Shown: positions 7,900-16,105 of the stretch, in pieces
Numbering within the stretch: the first letter of the stretch is position 1
Layout: each line of letters starts with the position of its first letter
Assembly: GCF_000174755.1 (NCBI RefSeq)
Contig: NZ_ACLQ01000010.1
Location: 124,001-188,000, forward strand
DNA length: 64,000 nucleotides
DNA from: Capnocytophaga gingivalis ATCC 33624
GTDB taxonomy: Bacteria; Bacteroidota; Bacteroidia; Flavobacteriales; Flavobacteriaceae
Direction: 5' to 3'
Made by a program: the position numbers and the translations under genes
Notes under the pieces: generated by a model
What the model saw: the letters and a program-made list of their open reading frames with translations, nothing else
Databases searched by the model: none
Told to the model about the DNA's origin: nothing

Positions 7900-10107
7900 C
7901 TAAAATTTAAAATTCAATTGGAACTCAAAAGTAAGCGGACGTATATAAGAACCTGTCACTAAGCGACCATCTGCATCATTGATATTGGCATAGGGAAACT
8001 CAGAATCCGCAATACTAGTAGAAGCACCTGTTTGATTGAAAATATTCACTACATTGAAACCAAAATTCAGATATTTGTTAATCTCGTAAGAAGAAGAAAA
8101 GAAAGATTCCCAACGAGGTTCTATGAAAAATTGATTAGTAAGACTCACGTATTGTTTGCTAAAGTAACGTAGGTTAAGACCAAAACGGAACTTTTTGATG
8201 GTATAAGAAGGATCTATTTCCATCAGCATTTTAGAAATTCCTGTCACTACATTACCATTATAGCTAATAGTCTCAGCAGTATTGAAAGGATTCACCCAGC
8301 TGTAATTACTATATTCTGGATTCTGTAGAGTGAGAAGGTAATGCAATTGGAAATTAGGAAAAGGTTTTAGTAACATGTCGGTAGTCCATCCCTTTGTCTG
8401 AATGTCATAATGAGCAGAAACCACTTCCGGACGTCGGGTTACTGGATCAGAAATACTCAAGCGTGTCTTATAGTTATTACGTGTAAGAGTGGATACTTGG
8501 GATACCAAGCTCAACCACTTATTATTATAATAGATTCCTGCTGCTAAGAAAGGAGTTTTAGTCTTAGCAAAGTCAGGAGTATAAGCTCCTGAATAATCTT
8601 CCAAATAGCCATGCTTTTCTTGATAAGTAAAATTAGCCAAAAAACCAAATTGGTCATTGAGCTTAACTACCGCCCTTAGGTCTCCATTGAAGTGATACCA
8701 ATCATGATTGAAGGTAGTAAAAGGTTGGTTGAGCACTACATCGGCTCCACGTGGCTGAAGACTATAATCTCCTTCGAGCTTCTGGTATTGGAAATTAGCT
8801 CCATAGGAGAAATCAAGCCAATGGGCTACATTCCAACTATCAGAGACATAAGCGGTAATTTTTGTTTCATATCCGTTATGATATTCTCCTCCAATATTGT
8901 AATTAAAGAAAGGATCAGTAGTGCTACTTTTTCGTAAGATACGAGGTTGTTTCTCTACAGAATGAAAAAGAAAAGAGCGATCTTGGTGATAGGCATCTAC
9001 ATTGTAGTATTGTCCTAACACACCCAATCGCCAATTGTGTCTTTCTGTTCTCTTCTCTGCCCACAAGCGTGTCATCAGAGTAGTAGTGGGAGTCTGTGGA
9101 GAAAGAATAGCAAGCATACGTTGTACATATTCACCCGTATAAGGTGTACCATCTAAGTAAGTATAAGAATTATTACCTCGCTTCTCTGCTCCTATCAACA
9201 AAGGTAATAAGGCCGAAGACTTAGCTACATGAAAGCGAGTAGAGTGTCTTAGTAACCAGTCATTACCCAAATCATGCTTACCAAAAAGGTCAAATGTATG
9301 AGAACTTGACCAAAGTTTAGAATCACTTCCTGTAAAATCCGCTCTATAAGGCTCTCCTGTAAGTACATTCTTGAAGTTCAGATAACCATCAGTGATCATA
9401 TAAGAATCTGTACCTATACCTATGCCATCATACTCCTTTACTACTCCATTAGTATGATATATAAAAGGGGCGTAATGTCCTATCATCTTAGAGCGAGAAT
9501 ACTTATAAGCTAAGTTAATTTCATCTTTCTCACCAAATCGGTAGGTCAATACGCCTCTGAATATCTGAGTATCATCAATAAGTCTACTGCCCTTGTGTTT
9601 AGCCTCTCCTGGATCTCCAGTGACTAAGGCGCCTAAAGCATAATACCAATTGCTTTGTCCAAAGCGACCGTTAAGGTTTACATCACCTAAATAGTAGCCA
9701 TGGTGATTGCCCTTGAGGGTACCTACCAGCTGGGTCTTCTCTCCCCCAGTCTTAGTATAGGAATTCACCGCATAACCAAAGTCAGCAATAGTGAGAGTGG
9801 ATTCACTAACAGAAATAAGCCCTTTCATATCTAAACTCTGTGAGGGACGCCAAGTCCGTATAGGAAGCTCAGGCCAAAAATGATACACTACAGGAAGATC
9901 ATTTTCTAAAACAGTTATTCCACCTACAGAAGAAGGAAGCCCTATATTCACCTCACGAGGACCAGAATTGGACGATGCATTGAGCATAACATTTCTATTT
10001 TCTTCTGTATCAGGTAACTTTTTTTTCATCTCAAGAGAATCTTTCTCCTGCGCAAACATAGAAACTCCTAATAGTACGGATAAGAGTAAAAAATAATTAC
10101 GTTCCAT
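7900..10107 (-). CDS. TonB-dependent outer-membrane receptor
   Basis: A 735-residue outer-membrane protein with a signal peptide ending near VSMFAQ, a plug-like region (about 45-200) and a long series of amphipathic strands rich in Tyr/Trp/Asn. It ends in aromatic FEFQLNFKF, the usual barrel signal for BamA-dependent assembly. No N-terminal CarboxypepD_reg domain and no SusD partner are present, so this is not a classical SusC/SusD pair. It is the first gene of a two-gene unit with the GH3 enzyme. Confidence 0.85.
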   Translation of the reverse strand: MERNYFLLLSVLLGVSMFAQEKDSLEMKKKLPDTEENRNVMLNASSNSGPREVNIGLPSSVGGITVLENDLPVVYHFWPELPIRTWRPSQSLDMKGLISVSESTLTIADFGYAVNSYTKTGGEKTQLVGTLKGNHHGYYLGDVNLNGRFGQSNWYYALGALVTGDPGEAKHKGSRLIDDTQIFRGVLTYRFGEKDEINLAYKYSRSKMIGHYAPFIYHTNGVVKEYDGIGIGTDSYMITDGYLNFKNVLTGEPYRADFTGSDSKLWSSSHTFDLFGKHDLGNDWLLRHSTRFHVAKSSALLPLLIGAEKRGNNSYTYLDGTPYTGEYVQRMLAILSPQTPTTTLMTRLWAEKRTERHNWRLGVLGQYYNVDAYHQDRSFLFHSVEKQPRILRKSSTTDPFFNYNIGGEYHNGYETKITAYVSDSWNVAHWLDFSYGANFQYQKLEGDYSLQPRGADVVLNQPFTTFNHDWYHFNGDLRAVVKLNDQFGFLANFTYQEKHGYLEDYSGAYTPDFAKTKTPFLAAGIYYNNKWLSLVSQVSTLTRNNYKTRLSISDPVTRRPEVVSAHYDIQTKGWTTDMLLKPFPNFQLHYLLTLQNPEYSNYSWVNPFNTAETISYNGNVVTGISKMLMEIDPSYTIKKFRFGLNLRYFSKQYVSLTNQFFIEPRWESFFSSSYEINKYLNFGFNVVNIFNQTGASTSIADSEFPYANINDADGRLVTGSYIRPLTFEFQLNFKF

Positions 10108-10302
10108 ATTTTTTCAAAATTATGATTTATATCGGTACGAATGTACAACATTTTTTCCAAATAAAATGAAAAAAATTAATTTTTTTATTATAGAAAGAAA
10201 TAATATGTCTGAATAATTCAATAAATAAAATCAATAGTGGAAAAATAAGCCAGATGTCAATATTTTTCGTATCTTTGTCCAGATTATTTAAAAACATTTT
10301 TT

Positions 10303-11079
10303 ATGAAAAGAAAATTATTTTTCCTCATAGCATTCCTTGTTGGGATAACTATGTATGGGCAAACTGTGTATGAACCTTCTGGAAAAAGAAGCGTAAAAAC
10401 CGTAGAAGTGGGTCACTATAAGAATATTTTTATAGACGAAAGTCATTTCGATATCACCCTAAGAAATAGCCGAGATCGCCAGATCCAGATAGAGGCTGAT
10501 GATGCTATACACCCTATCATCAAAGCAAGGGTGGAGAAAGATACTCTCAAGCTGAATATAGAAACAGAAGGTGGGGTTGTTTTCATTACTACAGGAAAAA
10601 TAAACATAAGCCTACCAGTGCCTGAAGAAGTCCAAAAAATACACTTTAAAATGGCTGGTAATATAAGTTGTGAGAAAGAACTCAAACTGAAAAAGGCAGC
10701 TATCGAGATGGAGTATGTCAGCAACCTAAACCTCCCCCTCCGTGTAGATGACCTACAGTTGAAAATAGAATTGGCAAGAAAAGGTTCCGTTTCCTTACAG
10801 TCCAAAAACTGTACTTTGTACAGCCTAGGGGTCAAAGACATTGCTTTCAGTGGAAAGGTTGGAAACTTAGAAATAGAAGGATGCGATGGTGATTTGAATT
10901 TCGAAAACGTAAGAGTAGAAAATGTATTCTTCAAAGAAGTAAGTGGCATAGGAACTATGCGCCTATGGGTAGAGGACACACTCAAAGGTAGCATCAGTGG
11001 TATCCTTACCGTCCAGTACAAAGGAAATGCTGCCAATGAAGTTACCGTATCGGGAATCTCAAAAGTAGTAAAGCAGTAA
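10303..11079 (+). CDS. Secreted GIN-domain (DUF2807-type) protein
   Basis: A 258-residue protein with a signal peptide (cleavage near GITMYGQ) followed by an all-beta domain of the head-GIN (DUF2807) type: NIFIDESHFDITLRNS, then regularly spaced short strands to the C-terminus, as expected for a right-handed parallel beta structure. Such proteins are exported and common in Bacteroidota; their role is not known. A promoter box TATCTTTG (10270-10277) lies 25 bases upstream. Confidence 0.75.
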   Translation: MKRKLFFLIAFLVGITMYGQTVYEPSGKRSVKTVEVGHYKNIFIDESHFDITLRNSRDRQIQIEADDAIHPIIKARVEKDTLKLNIETEGGVVFITTGKINISLPVPEEVQKIHFKMAGNISCEKELKLKKAAIEMEYVSNLNLPLRVDDLQLKIELARKGSVSLQSKNCTLYSLGVKDIAFSGKVGNLEIEGCDGDLNFENVRVENVFFKEVSGIGTMRLWVEDTLKGSISGILTVQYKGNAANEVTVSGISKVVKQ

Positions 11080-11127
11080 CAAAGGGTTTGTCAGCGTCTA
11101 ATTCAGAAAAATAAATACCAAAAACTA

Positions 11128-11156
11128 TTGATAAATCAATTATTTTCGTATATTTG
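11128..11156 (+). promoter_or_regulatory. Promoter for the lipoprotein at 11178
   Basis: TTG at 11128-11130 and TATATTTG at 11149-11156 with an 18-base spacer. This also fixes the start of the next gene, because the earlier in-frame ATG at 11154 would overlap the -7 box. Confidence 0.65.
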
Positions 11157-11177
11157 CACCAATTTAAAAGAACTATT

Positions 11178-11642
11178 ATGAAAAAAGTTATTTTAGCAGT
11201 AAGTGTACTTATTCTTTCAGCGTGTAATCTGGGAAGTACTATTGCCAATACTACTGAAGAAGTAGCTAATAAGACAGCTACCAAAGCAGGAGAAATTCTT
11301 GGAGGAAGTACTCGTAGCTTTGCCGATGGAGTAGGAGAAGGATTGGATAAGGCTGGAAATTCCTCCATAAAACTCTCAGAAAACCTTAGCAAAAAAGGAA
11401 TTAAGCTTGGAGGACACAAAATAGAAACCTTGTCTGGGAATGATAACAAAATCTCAATATATTTCATCTTTGAAGAAGATTTTACAGGCACCATAACTGT
11501 AAAAGCATTTGACAAACAAATGCAAGAGGTAGGACGTGTTAAGCAAGAACTTAGTGGGAAAAAAGATGATGCAGGCTATATAGATTTCGTCTTTGATGAG
11601 CGCACCAATATTGATCCTAAATACACTATTACTATAGAATAA
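11178..11642 (+). CDS. Lipoprotein of unknown function
   Basis: A 154-residue protein starting at MKKVILAVSVLILSAC, a lipoprotein signal with lipobox LSAC. The first half after the Cys is Ala/Thr/Gly-rich and helical. The second half is a small beta domain with FIFEEDFTGTITVKAFDKQ. No family is recognised. It is a single gene closed by a terminator. Confidence 0.75.
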   Translation: MKKVILAVSVLILSACNLGSTIANTTEEVANKTATKAGEILGGSTRSFADGVGEGLDKAGNSSIKLSENLSKKGIKLGGHKIETLSGNDNKISIYFIFEEDFTGTITVKAFDKQMQEVGRVKQELSGKKDDAGYIDFVFDERTNIDPKYTITIE

Positions 11643-11664
11643 AAATAACTGTAAAGTATTCAAA

Positions 11665-11699
11665 AAGAGGCTATCCTTTTCGGACAGCCTCTTTTGATT
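11665..11699. terminator. Intrinsic terminator, probably bidirectional
   Basis: AGAGGCTATCC, a TTTTC loop, then GGACAGCCTCT with one mismatch, followed by TTTTGATTTCT. It separates the plus-strand lipoprotein gene from the convergent rnr gene. Confidence 0.85.
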
Positions 11700-11715
11700 T
11701 CTCAAAAATGGAAAA

Positions 11716-13914
11716 TTATTTTACTAACTCAAAATCCAAGTGCCGCTTGATAAGGTCTGTATTCTTTACACGTATCCATACCTCATCGCCCAAGGTATAG
11801 TGCTTCTTACTCACCTCCCCTATCAGTGCATAGGCTTTCTCGTCGAATACATAGTAATCGTCTTTGATATCACGAGCACGTATCATCCCCTCACACTTAT
11901 TTTCTATAATTTCCACATAGATACCAAACTCGGTCACTCCTGAAATCACTCCTAAGAACTCCTGATCCTTGTGATCCTCCATATACTTGATCTGCATATA
12001 CTTGATAGAGTCCCTCTCGGCAGAAGTAGCCAAGTTCTCCATCTGAGACGAATGTTTACATTTCTCTTCATACTCAGCCTCATTTGCCGAGGCTTCTTTA
12101 TCTAAATATCGCTGCAGCAAGCGATGTACCATCACATCCGGATAGCGGCGAATAGGCGAAGTAAAGTGAGTATAATCGTCAAAAGCCAAACCATAATGTC
12201 CAATATTATGAGTAGAATACGCTGCCTTACTCATAGAGCGGATCGCCAAAGTATCTACCAAATTCTGTTCCTTCTTGCCGTGTACTTCTTCCAACAAGTG
12301 ATTGATAGAGTGGGAAATATTCTTCTTATCCTTGAGGTTCAGGCGGTAACCAAAGCGAGAGATGATCCCCTGCATCTGTAGGAGTTTTTCCTCATCGGGG
12401 ACATCGTGAATACGGTAGACGAATGTTTTTTGGAGCTTAGAGGCATACTCGGCTACCTTGCGATTGGCCAATAGCATAAACTCCTCTATAAGCTTATTAG
12501 CTTCCTTACTCTCCTTAGTATATACTCCCAAAGGATTATTATTTTCATCTAAAAGGAATTTCACCTCCACCTTATCAAAGGAAATAGCTCCTGCTCTCAT
12601 GCGCTTCTCACGGAGAATTTCAGCCAAGGCATTCAGCGAAAGAATAGCCTCTACTATCTCTTTTGAAACAGTATAGCTCCCTTCAGGACGAATGGAAATC
12701 TCCTGAGGCATCACAAAATCCGTCAGCACCTCCATATAAGGGGTATCAAAAGCCTCAATCACTGCCTGTGCCTCCTCATAAGCAAAGCGTGCATCGGAGC
12801 GAATCACTGTACGACCCAGCCAAGTATTGCGAATTTCTGCCTTCGGAGAGAGTTCGAAGATTGCCGAGAAGGTGTATTTCTCTTCTTCAGGGCGCAGTGA
12901 GCAAGCAAAGTTAGATAGCACCTCAGGAAGCATAGGCACTACCCTATCCACTAAATATACCGAAGTGGCACGCTGGTAAGCCTCGTCGTCCAAAATCGTA
13001 TTGGGCTGTACATAGTGAGAGACATCAGCTATATGTACCCCTATCTCAAAGTTACCATTCTCAAGCACTTGGAAGGAAAGTGCATCGTCAAAATCCTTAG
13101 CATCACGTGGGTCAATGGTAAAAGTAAGCACTTCTCGCATGTCTCTACGCTTGGCAATCTCTTCCTCCTTGATAGAAGTATCCAAGCCCTGTGCATATTC
13201 TTCTACTTCCTTAGGAAACTCATGAGGAAGTCCATATTCGGCCAAGATGGCATGTATCTCTGTATCATGTTCCCCAGGCTTGCCAAGAATCTTCTCTATC
13301 ACTCCATAGGGAGAATTGGCACGCGATGTCCACTGAGTAATACGTACCAAGACCTTATCCCCATCTTCAGCACCATTACAATCAGTCTTAGGTACAAAAA
13401 TATCTGTATACATTCTCCTATCGGTAGGCACTACAAAAGCAAAATTCTTCTGCATCTGTACCACCCCTACAAAGGTAGTACGCTTACGCTCTATGATCTG
13501 GGTGATTTCCCCTTCGAGTTTCTCTCGACGCCGTGGGAATACGTATACTTCCACTACATCACCATGTAGAGCCTTGTTAAGCAAGTTGTTAGGAACAAAT
13601 ACATCTTGTTCCAAATCCTCACAAACCACATAAGCATTGCCATTGGAGGCCATATCCACCACCCCTTTGTGGTAATAAGTAGATTCCTGTGCTTGGTAGT
13701 TTCCTTGTGTAGTTTCCTGAATATGAGACTGTTTTACAAGCTTTGTCAAGGAAGCAATGATATCATTACGCATCTCGGTAGAGGTCGCCTTGAGCTTCTC
13801 AGCAATCTGTTTCCAAGTAAAACTCTTATTGCTATTTTTCTGAAGGATCACAAGAATATCTCTGCTAAAATCCTTGTTCTTTTTCTTTTTTTGCTTAATT
13901 TTTTTCCTACTCAT
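11716..13914 (-). CDS. rnr: Ribonuclease R
   Basis: A 732-residue 3'-5' exoribonuclease. In order it has a basic N-terminal helix-turn-helix-like region (KKIKQKKKKNKDF onward), two cold-shock OB domains (about 80-230), the RNB catalytic domain and a C-terminal S1 domain (about 645-730). The RNB magnesium-binding motif is TIDPRDAKDFDDALSF. HYTHFTSPIRRYPD-like sequence (YTHFTSPIRRYPDVMVHRLL) is the second hallmark. RNase R degrades structured RNA, rRNA fragments and tmRNA-tagged messages. The length is typical for Bacteroidota. Confidence 0.95.
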   Translation of the reverse strand: MSRKKIKQKKKKNKDFSRDILVILQKNSNKSFTWKQIAEKLKATSTEMRNDIIASLTKLVKQSHIQETTQGNYQAQESTYYHKGVVDMASNGNAYVVCEDLEQDVFVPNNLLNKALHGDVVEVYVFPRRREKLEGEITQIIERKRTTFVGVVQMQKNFAFVVPTDRRMYTDIFVPKTDCNGAEDGDKVLVRITQWTSRANSPYGVIEKILGKPGEHDTEIHAILAEYGLPHEFPKEVEEYAQGLDTSIKEEEIAKRRDMREVLTFTIDPRDAKDFDDALSFQVLENGNFEIGVHIADVSHYVQPNTILDDEAYQRATSVYLVDRVVPMLPEVLSNFACSLRPEEEKYTFSAIFELSPKAEIRNTWLGRTVIRSDARFAYEEAQAVIEAFDTPYMEVLTDFVMPQEISIRPEGSYTVSKEIVEAILSLNALAEILREKRMRAGAISFDKVEVKFLLDENNNPLGVYTKESKEANKLIEEFMLLANRKVAEYASKLQKTFVYRIHDVPDEEKLLQMQGIISRFGYRLNLKDKKNISHSINHLLEEVHGKKEQNLVDTLAIRSMSKAAYSTHNIGHYGLAFDDYTHFTSPIRRYPDVMVHRLLQRYLDKEASANEAEYEEKCKHSSQMENLATSAERDSIKYMQIKYMEDHKDQEFLGVISGVTEFGIYVEIIENKCEGMIRARDIKDDYYVFDEKAYALIGEVSKKHYTLGDEVWIRVKNTDLIKRHLDFELVK

Positions 13915-14066
13915 ATAAGTTATTTTGAGTGTTGTATTTTGAACATTTATTTAAGTCCTTTTATGGTTTTATAATTTCTTCTATTTCTGATTTGTCTTTT
14001 TTTCAATAGCACCCCACTGCGTACCTTACTTTGATTTACAATATAGTCGATGGATTTTTTCTGGTT

Positions 14067-14571
14067 TTATTTTTCCCACTTAAATAAGGTGGTTTTATGA
14101 AATATTGTCGTATCAATACTTTGAAAATTAAAGCATTTTGATTTAGAATTTTTTGATTTTATAGTAGAAATATACTTGTCATACGCTCTGAAAATTTCAT
14201 CTTTTTTCTCTGCAAAATCATTTTCTTTGAAATCATTATTCCAACAGCAACTTGTACTTACCACCAATTTGACTTTCTGAAGTAAACTATCCTTAAAATA
14301 GAAATCTTTTTTGAGATAATATCTTTATAAAACCGTCTTTTTCTTCAACCTTAGTAGTATAAAGGCTATCATTATTGGGGAAAATTTCTAAATCTTTGTA
14401 AGCATCGAATCTTTTTTGAATATCTTTAATCGTAGATTCTCCTAATACAAACGATTTTTCATTGATAAATCCCTTACATAAATCTCTATGATATATTTTT
14501 GCACACGATAAAAATACAAATGGAATCAATGTACATAGGGCTATAATTATTTTTCTATTTGAAATTTTCAT
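14067..14571 (-). pseudogene. Lipoprotein gene split by a one-base frameshift
   Basis: The first part (14293-14571, 92 residues) has a lipoprotein signal (IPFVFLSC) and stops shortly after an A6 run (T6 on the plus strand at 14307-14312). If one A is removed the frame continues as KDFYFKDSLLQKVKLVVSTS into the second part, ending at 14067, for a product of about 165 residues. Both halves have coherent sequence, so this is most simply one gene inactivated by an extra A. Phase variation, slippage or a sequencing error are alternatives. The family is unknown. Confidence 0.65.
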
Positions 14572-15340
14572 TTGATCATATTTTTCAAATTACTCCTCTT
14601 CTTTCCATTATGGCGCAAAGGTACAAAGAATTTAAAAATAAAAATTTTTTTTTCGATTTTTCCACAAACACAATATACATAAAAATAAAATCTTTTTTTA
14701 AATAAAAAAAAATGATGATGATGATACGGGGTGAATTTAGATAAAAAAATAATAGGAAAAATGTCGTAGGTATAGATATAGAAGTTTATCACCAGTTATT
14801 AACGTATCAATGGTATTATAATATAATGATTTATAGTCTATTACCGAGGTTATTCACTAAAAGTGGAAAGTTGTTATCAGTTTTTATTTTCTATAAAAAA
14901 GTCTCTAAAAAATTCACCAAACCACCTTATAAAAGGTTGATAACTCTTAGTAAATAAATTTGTTTTTTTCCTTGTGTAGCTTGTATATACGGAAAAAGAA
15001 AATGGGCAAATTTTTTCTTATTTTCTATTGTAAATTTATCAACAAAACTCACTTTTTTAGAGCACTTGATAATGAGTATTTTCCTAAAAGAAATAAACAA
15101 ACATGTTTATAATACTCAATTTTCTATGATTAAGGTTCAATACCTATCCCCTACCCTACCTACAGTTGTCAGTACTTGCTTGATTTCCCTACATAGAAGG
15201 GTGAATTTGGATTCTTTTCTATACTCCCTATTACCAAGCTAAAACTATTAACAACAAATTAAATGTTAAATCTTATTATTTTTTCAAAAAAAATAAGTTA
15301 CTTTGCCCCGTGAAATAACTAACAAAAAAATTAGAGTCTT
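14572..15340. other. Gene-free AT-rich region at a change in gene orientation
   Basis: 769 bases of very AT-rich sequence with no credible ORF. It contains a short (GAT)n run near 14712, several words close to the DnaA box TTATNCACA (TTTTCCACA at 14658-14666, TTATTCACT at 14850-14858, TTATCAACA at 15036-15044), and a promoter-like box GTTACTTTGC just before the next gene. Genes to the left are mostly on the minus strand and genes to the right on the plus strand. This makes it a possible replication origin, but the boxes are imperfect and few. Confidence 0.4.
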
Positions 15341-15883
15341 ATGAAAAGAATATTTGTAATGGCTGTAGCCATGGTATCCTTGGCAAGTTGTGATAAATCA
15401 AAGGTAGAGAATACGGTGATTAATAAGTATTATGACAAGATCAACACTGATACTAATACCCGACAAGCTACCCTTACCCTAAAGGATTATCTTCTCACTG
15501 CAGGGTATGATAGAAATAATGATGGTATCATGCAGGATAGTGAATTAGCCCAAATTGAGACACTTATGGCTGCGGATAAGAATATCACCTCCTTGGAAGG
15601 ATTGGAAAAAATGCTCACCCTGAAAAAAGCAGATCTCTCTAATAACAAGATAGAAACTGCTACTATTAGGAATAGTACCTTGGAAGAGCTGAACCTAAGT
15701 GGTAACAAGCTCGTTAAGCTCGATATATCTCGTGCTCCAAGGCTGACAGACAAGCTCGATATTCGAGGCAATACGAACCTCAATTGTGTACAAGTAGAAA
15801 TAGTACAACTTACTGAACTTAGAAGAGCCAGCAATTTCAAAACTGATAAGGGAATCAGTATATTATCAACTACTTGTAATTAA
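15341..15883 (+). CDS. Leucine-rich-repeat lipoprotein
   Basis: A 180-residue protein with a lipoprotein signal (MVSLASC, Cys17). It has an EF-hand-like loop DRNNDGIMQDSE near residues 56-67, then short leucine-rich repeats (LKKADLSNNKIE, LEELNLSGNKLVKLDIS). It ends with a Cys pair (NCVQ and TTCN). It resembles the short LRR surface lipoproteins of Bacteroidota, which usually bind proteins. It is a single gene. Confidence 0.75.
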   Translation: MKRIFVMAVAMVSLASCDKSKVENTVINKYYDKINTDTNTRQATLTLKDYLLTAGYDRNNDGIMQDSELAQIETLMAADKNITSLEGLEKMLTLKKADLSNNKIETATIRNSTLEELNLSGNKLVKLDISRAPRLTDKLDIRGNTNLNCVQVEIVQLTELRRASNFKTDKGISILSTTCN

Positions 15884-15928
15884 AAGTTAAACATTGGTTA
15901 AAAATATAGTGTATTCAGGGAAAAATCG

Positions 15929-16002
15929 TACCTTTGCACTGTTTCATAATATTGGAATTTATTGGTTAAAAAAGGAATTGCCTCGCAAGAGGCAATTTTT
16001 TT
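15929..16002 (+). ncRNA. Candidate small RNA between a promoter box and a terminator
   Basis: A perfect -7 box TACCTTTG at 15929-15936 is followed about 40 bases later by an intrinsic terminator, with no ORF between. This would give a transcript of about 55-60 nt. No well-spaced -33 element is visible, which weakens the call. Alternatively the terminator simply ends the upstream lipoprotein gene. Confidence 0.3.
15976..16002 (+). terminator. Intrinsic terminator
   Basis: AATTGCCTC, tetraloop GCAA, GAGGCAATT, then a run of T. The stem is nine perfect base pairs. Confidence 0.92.
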
Positions 16003-16056
16003 ATGTCCTATACTCATCTTTATTAAGATTAATAGTGAAAAAATAATTATTATTTA

Positions 16057-16086
16057 TTGATAATTAGCTATTATTTCGTAACTTTG
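16057..16086 (+). promoter_or_regulatory. Promoter for the MscS-family gene
   Basis: TTG at 16057-16059, 19 bases, TAACTTTG at 16079-16086, followed by the start codon at 16106. Confidence 0.75.
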
Positions 16087-16105
16087 CCTTCCAAATAAAT
16101 CCATT

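Noticed and set aside
14568-14792. 74-residue minus-strand frame in the AT-rich region
   Set aside because: It is made of Phe/Lys/Tyr runs from A/T tracts, has no signal or domain, and looks like noise.
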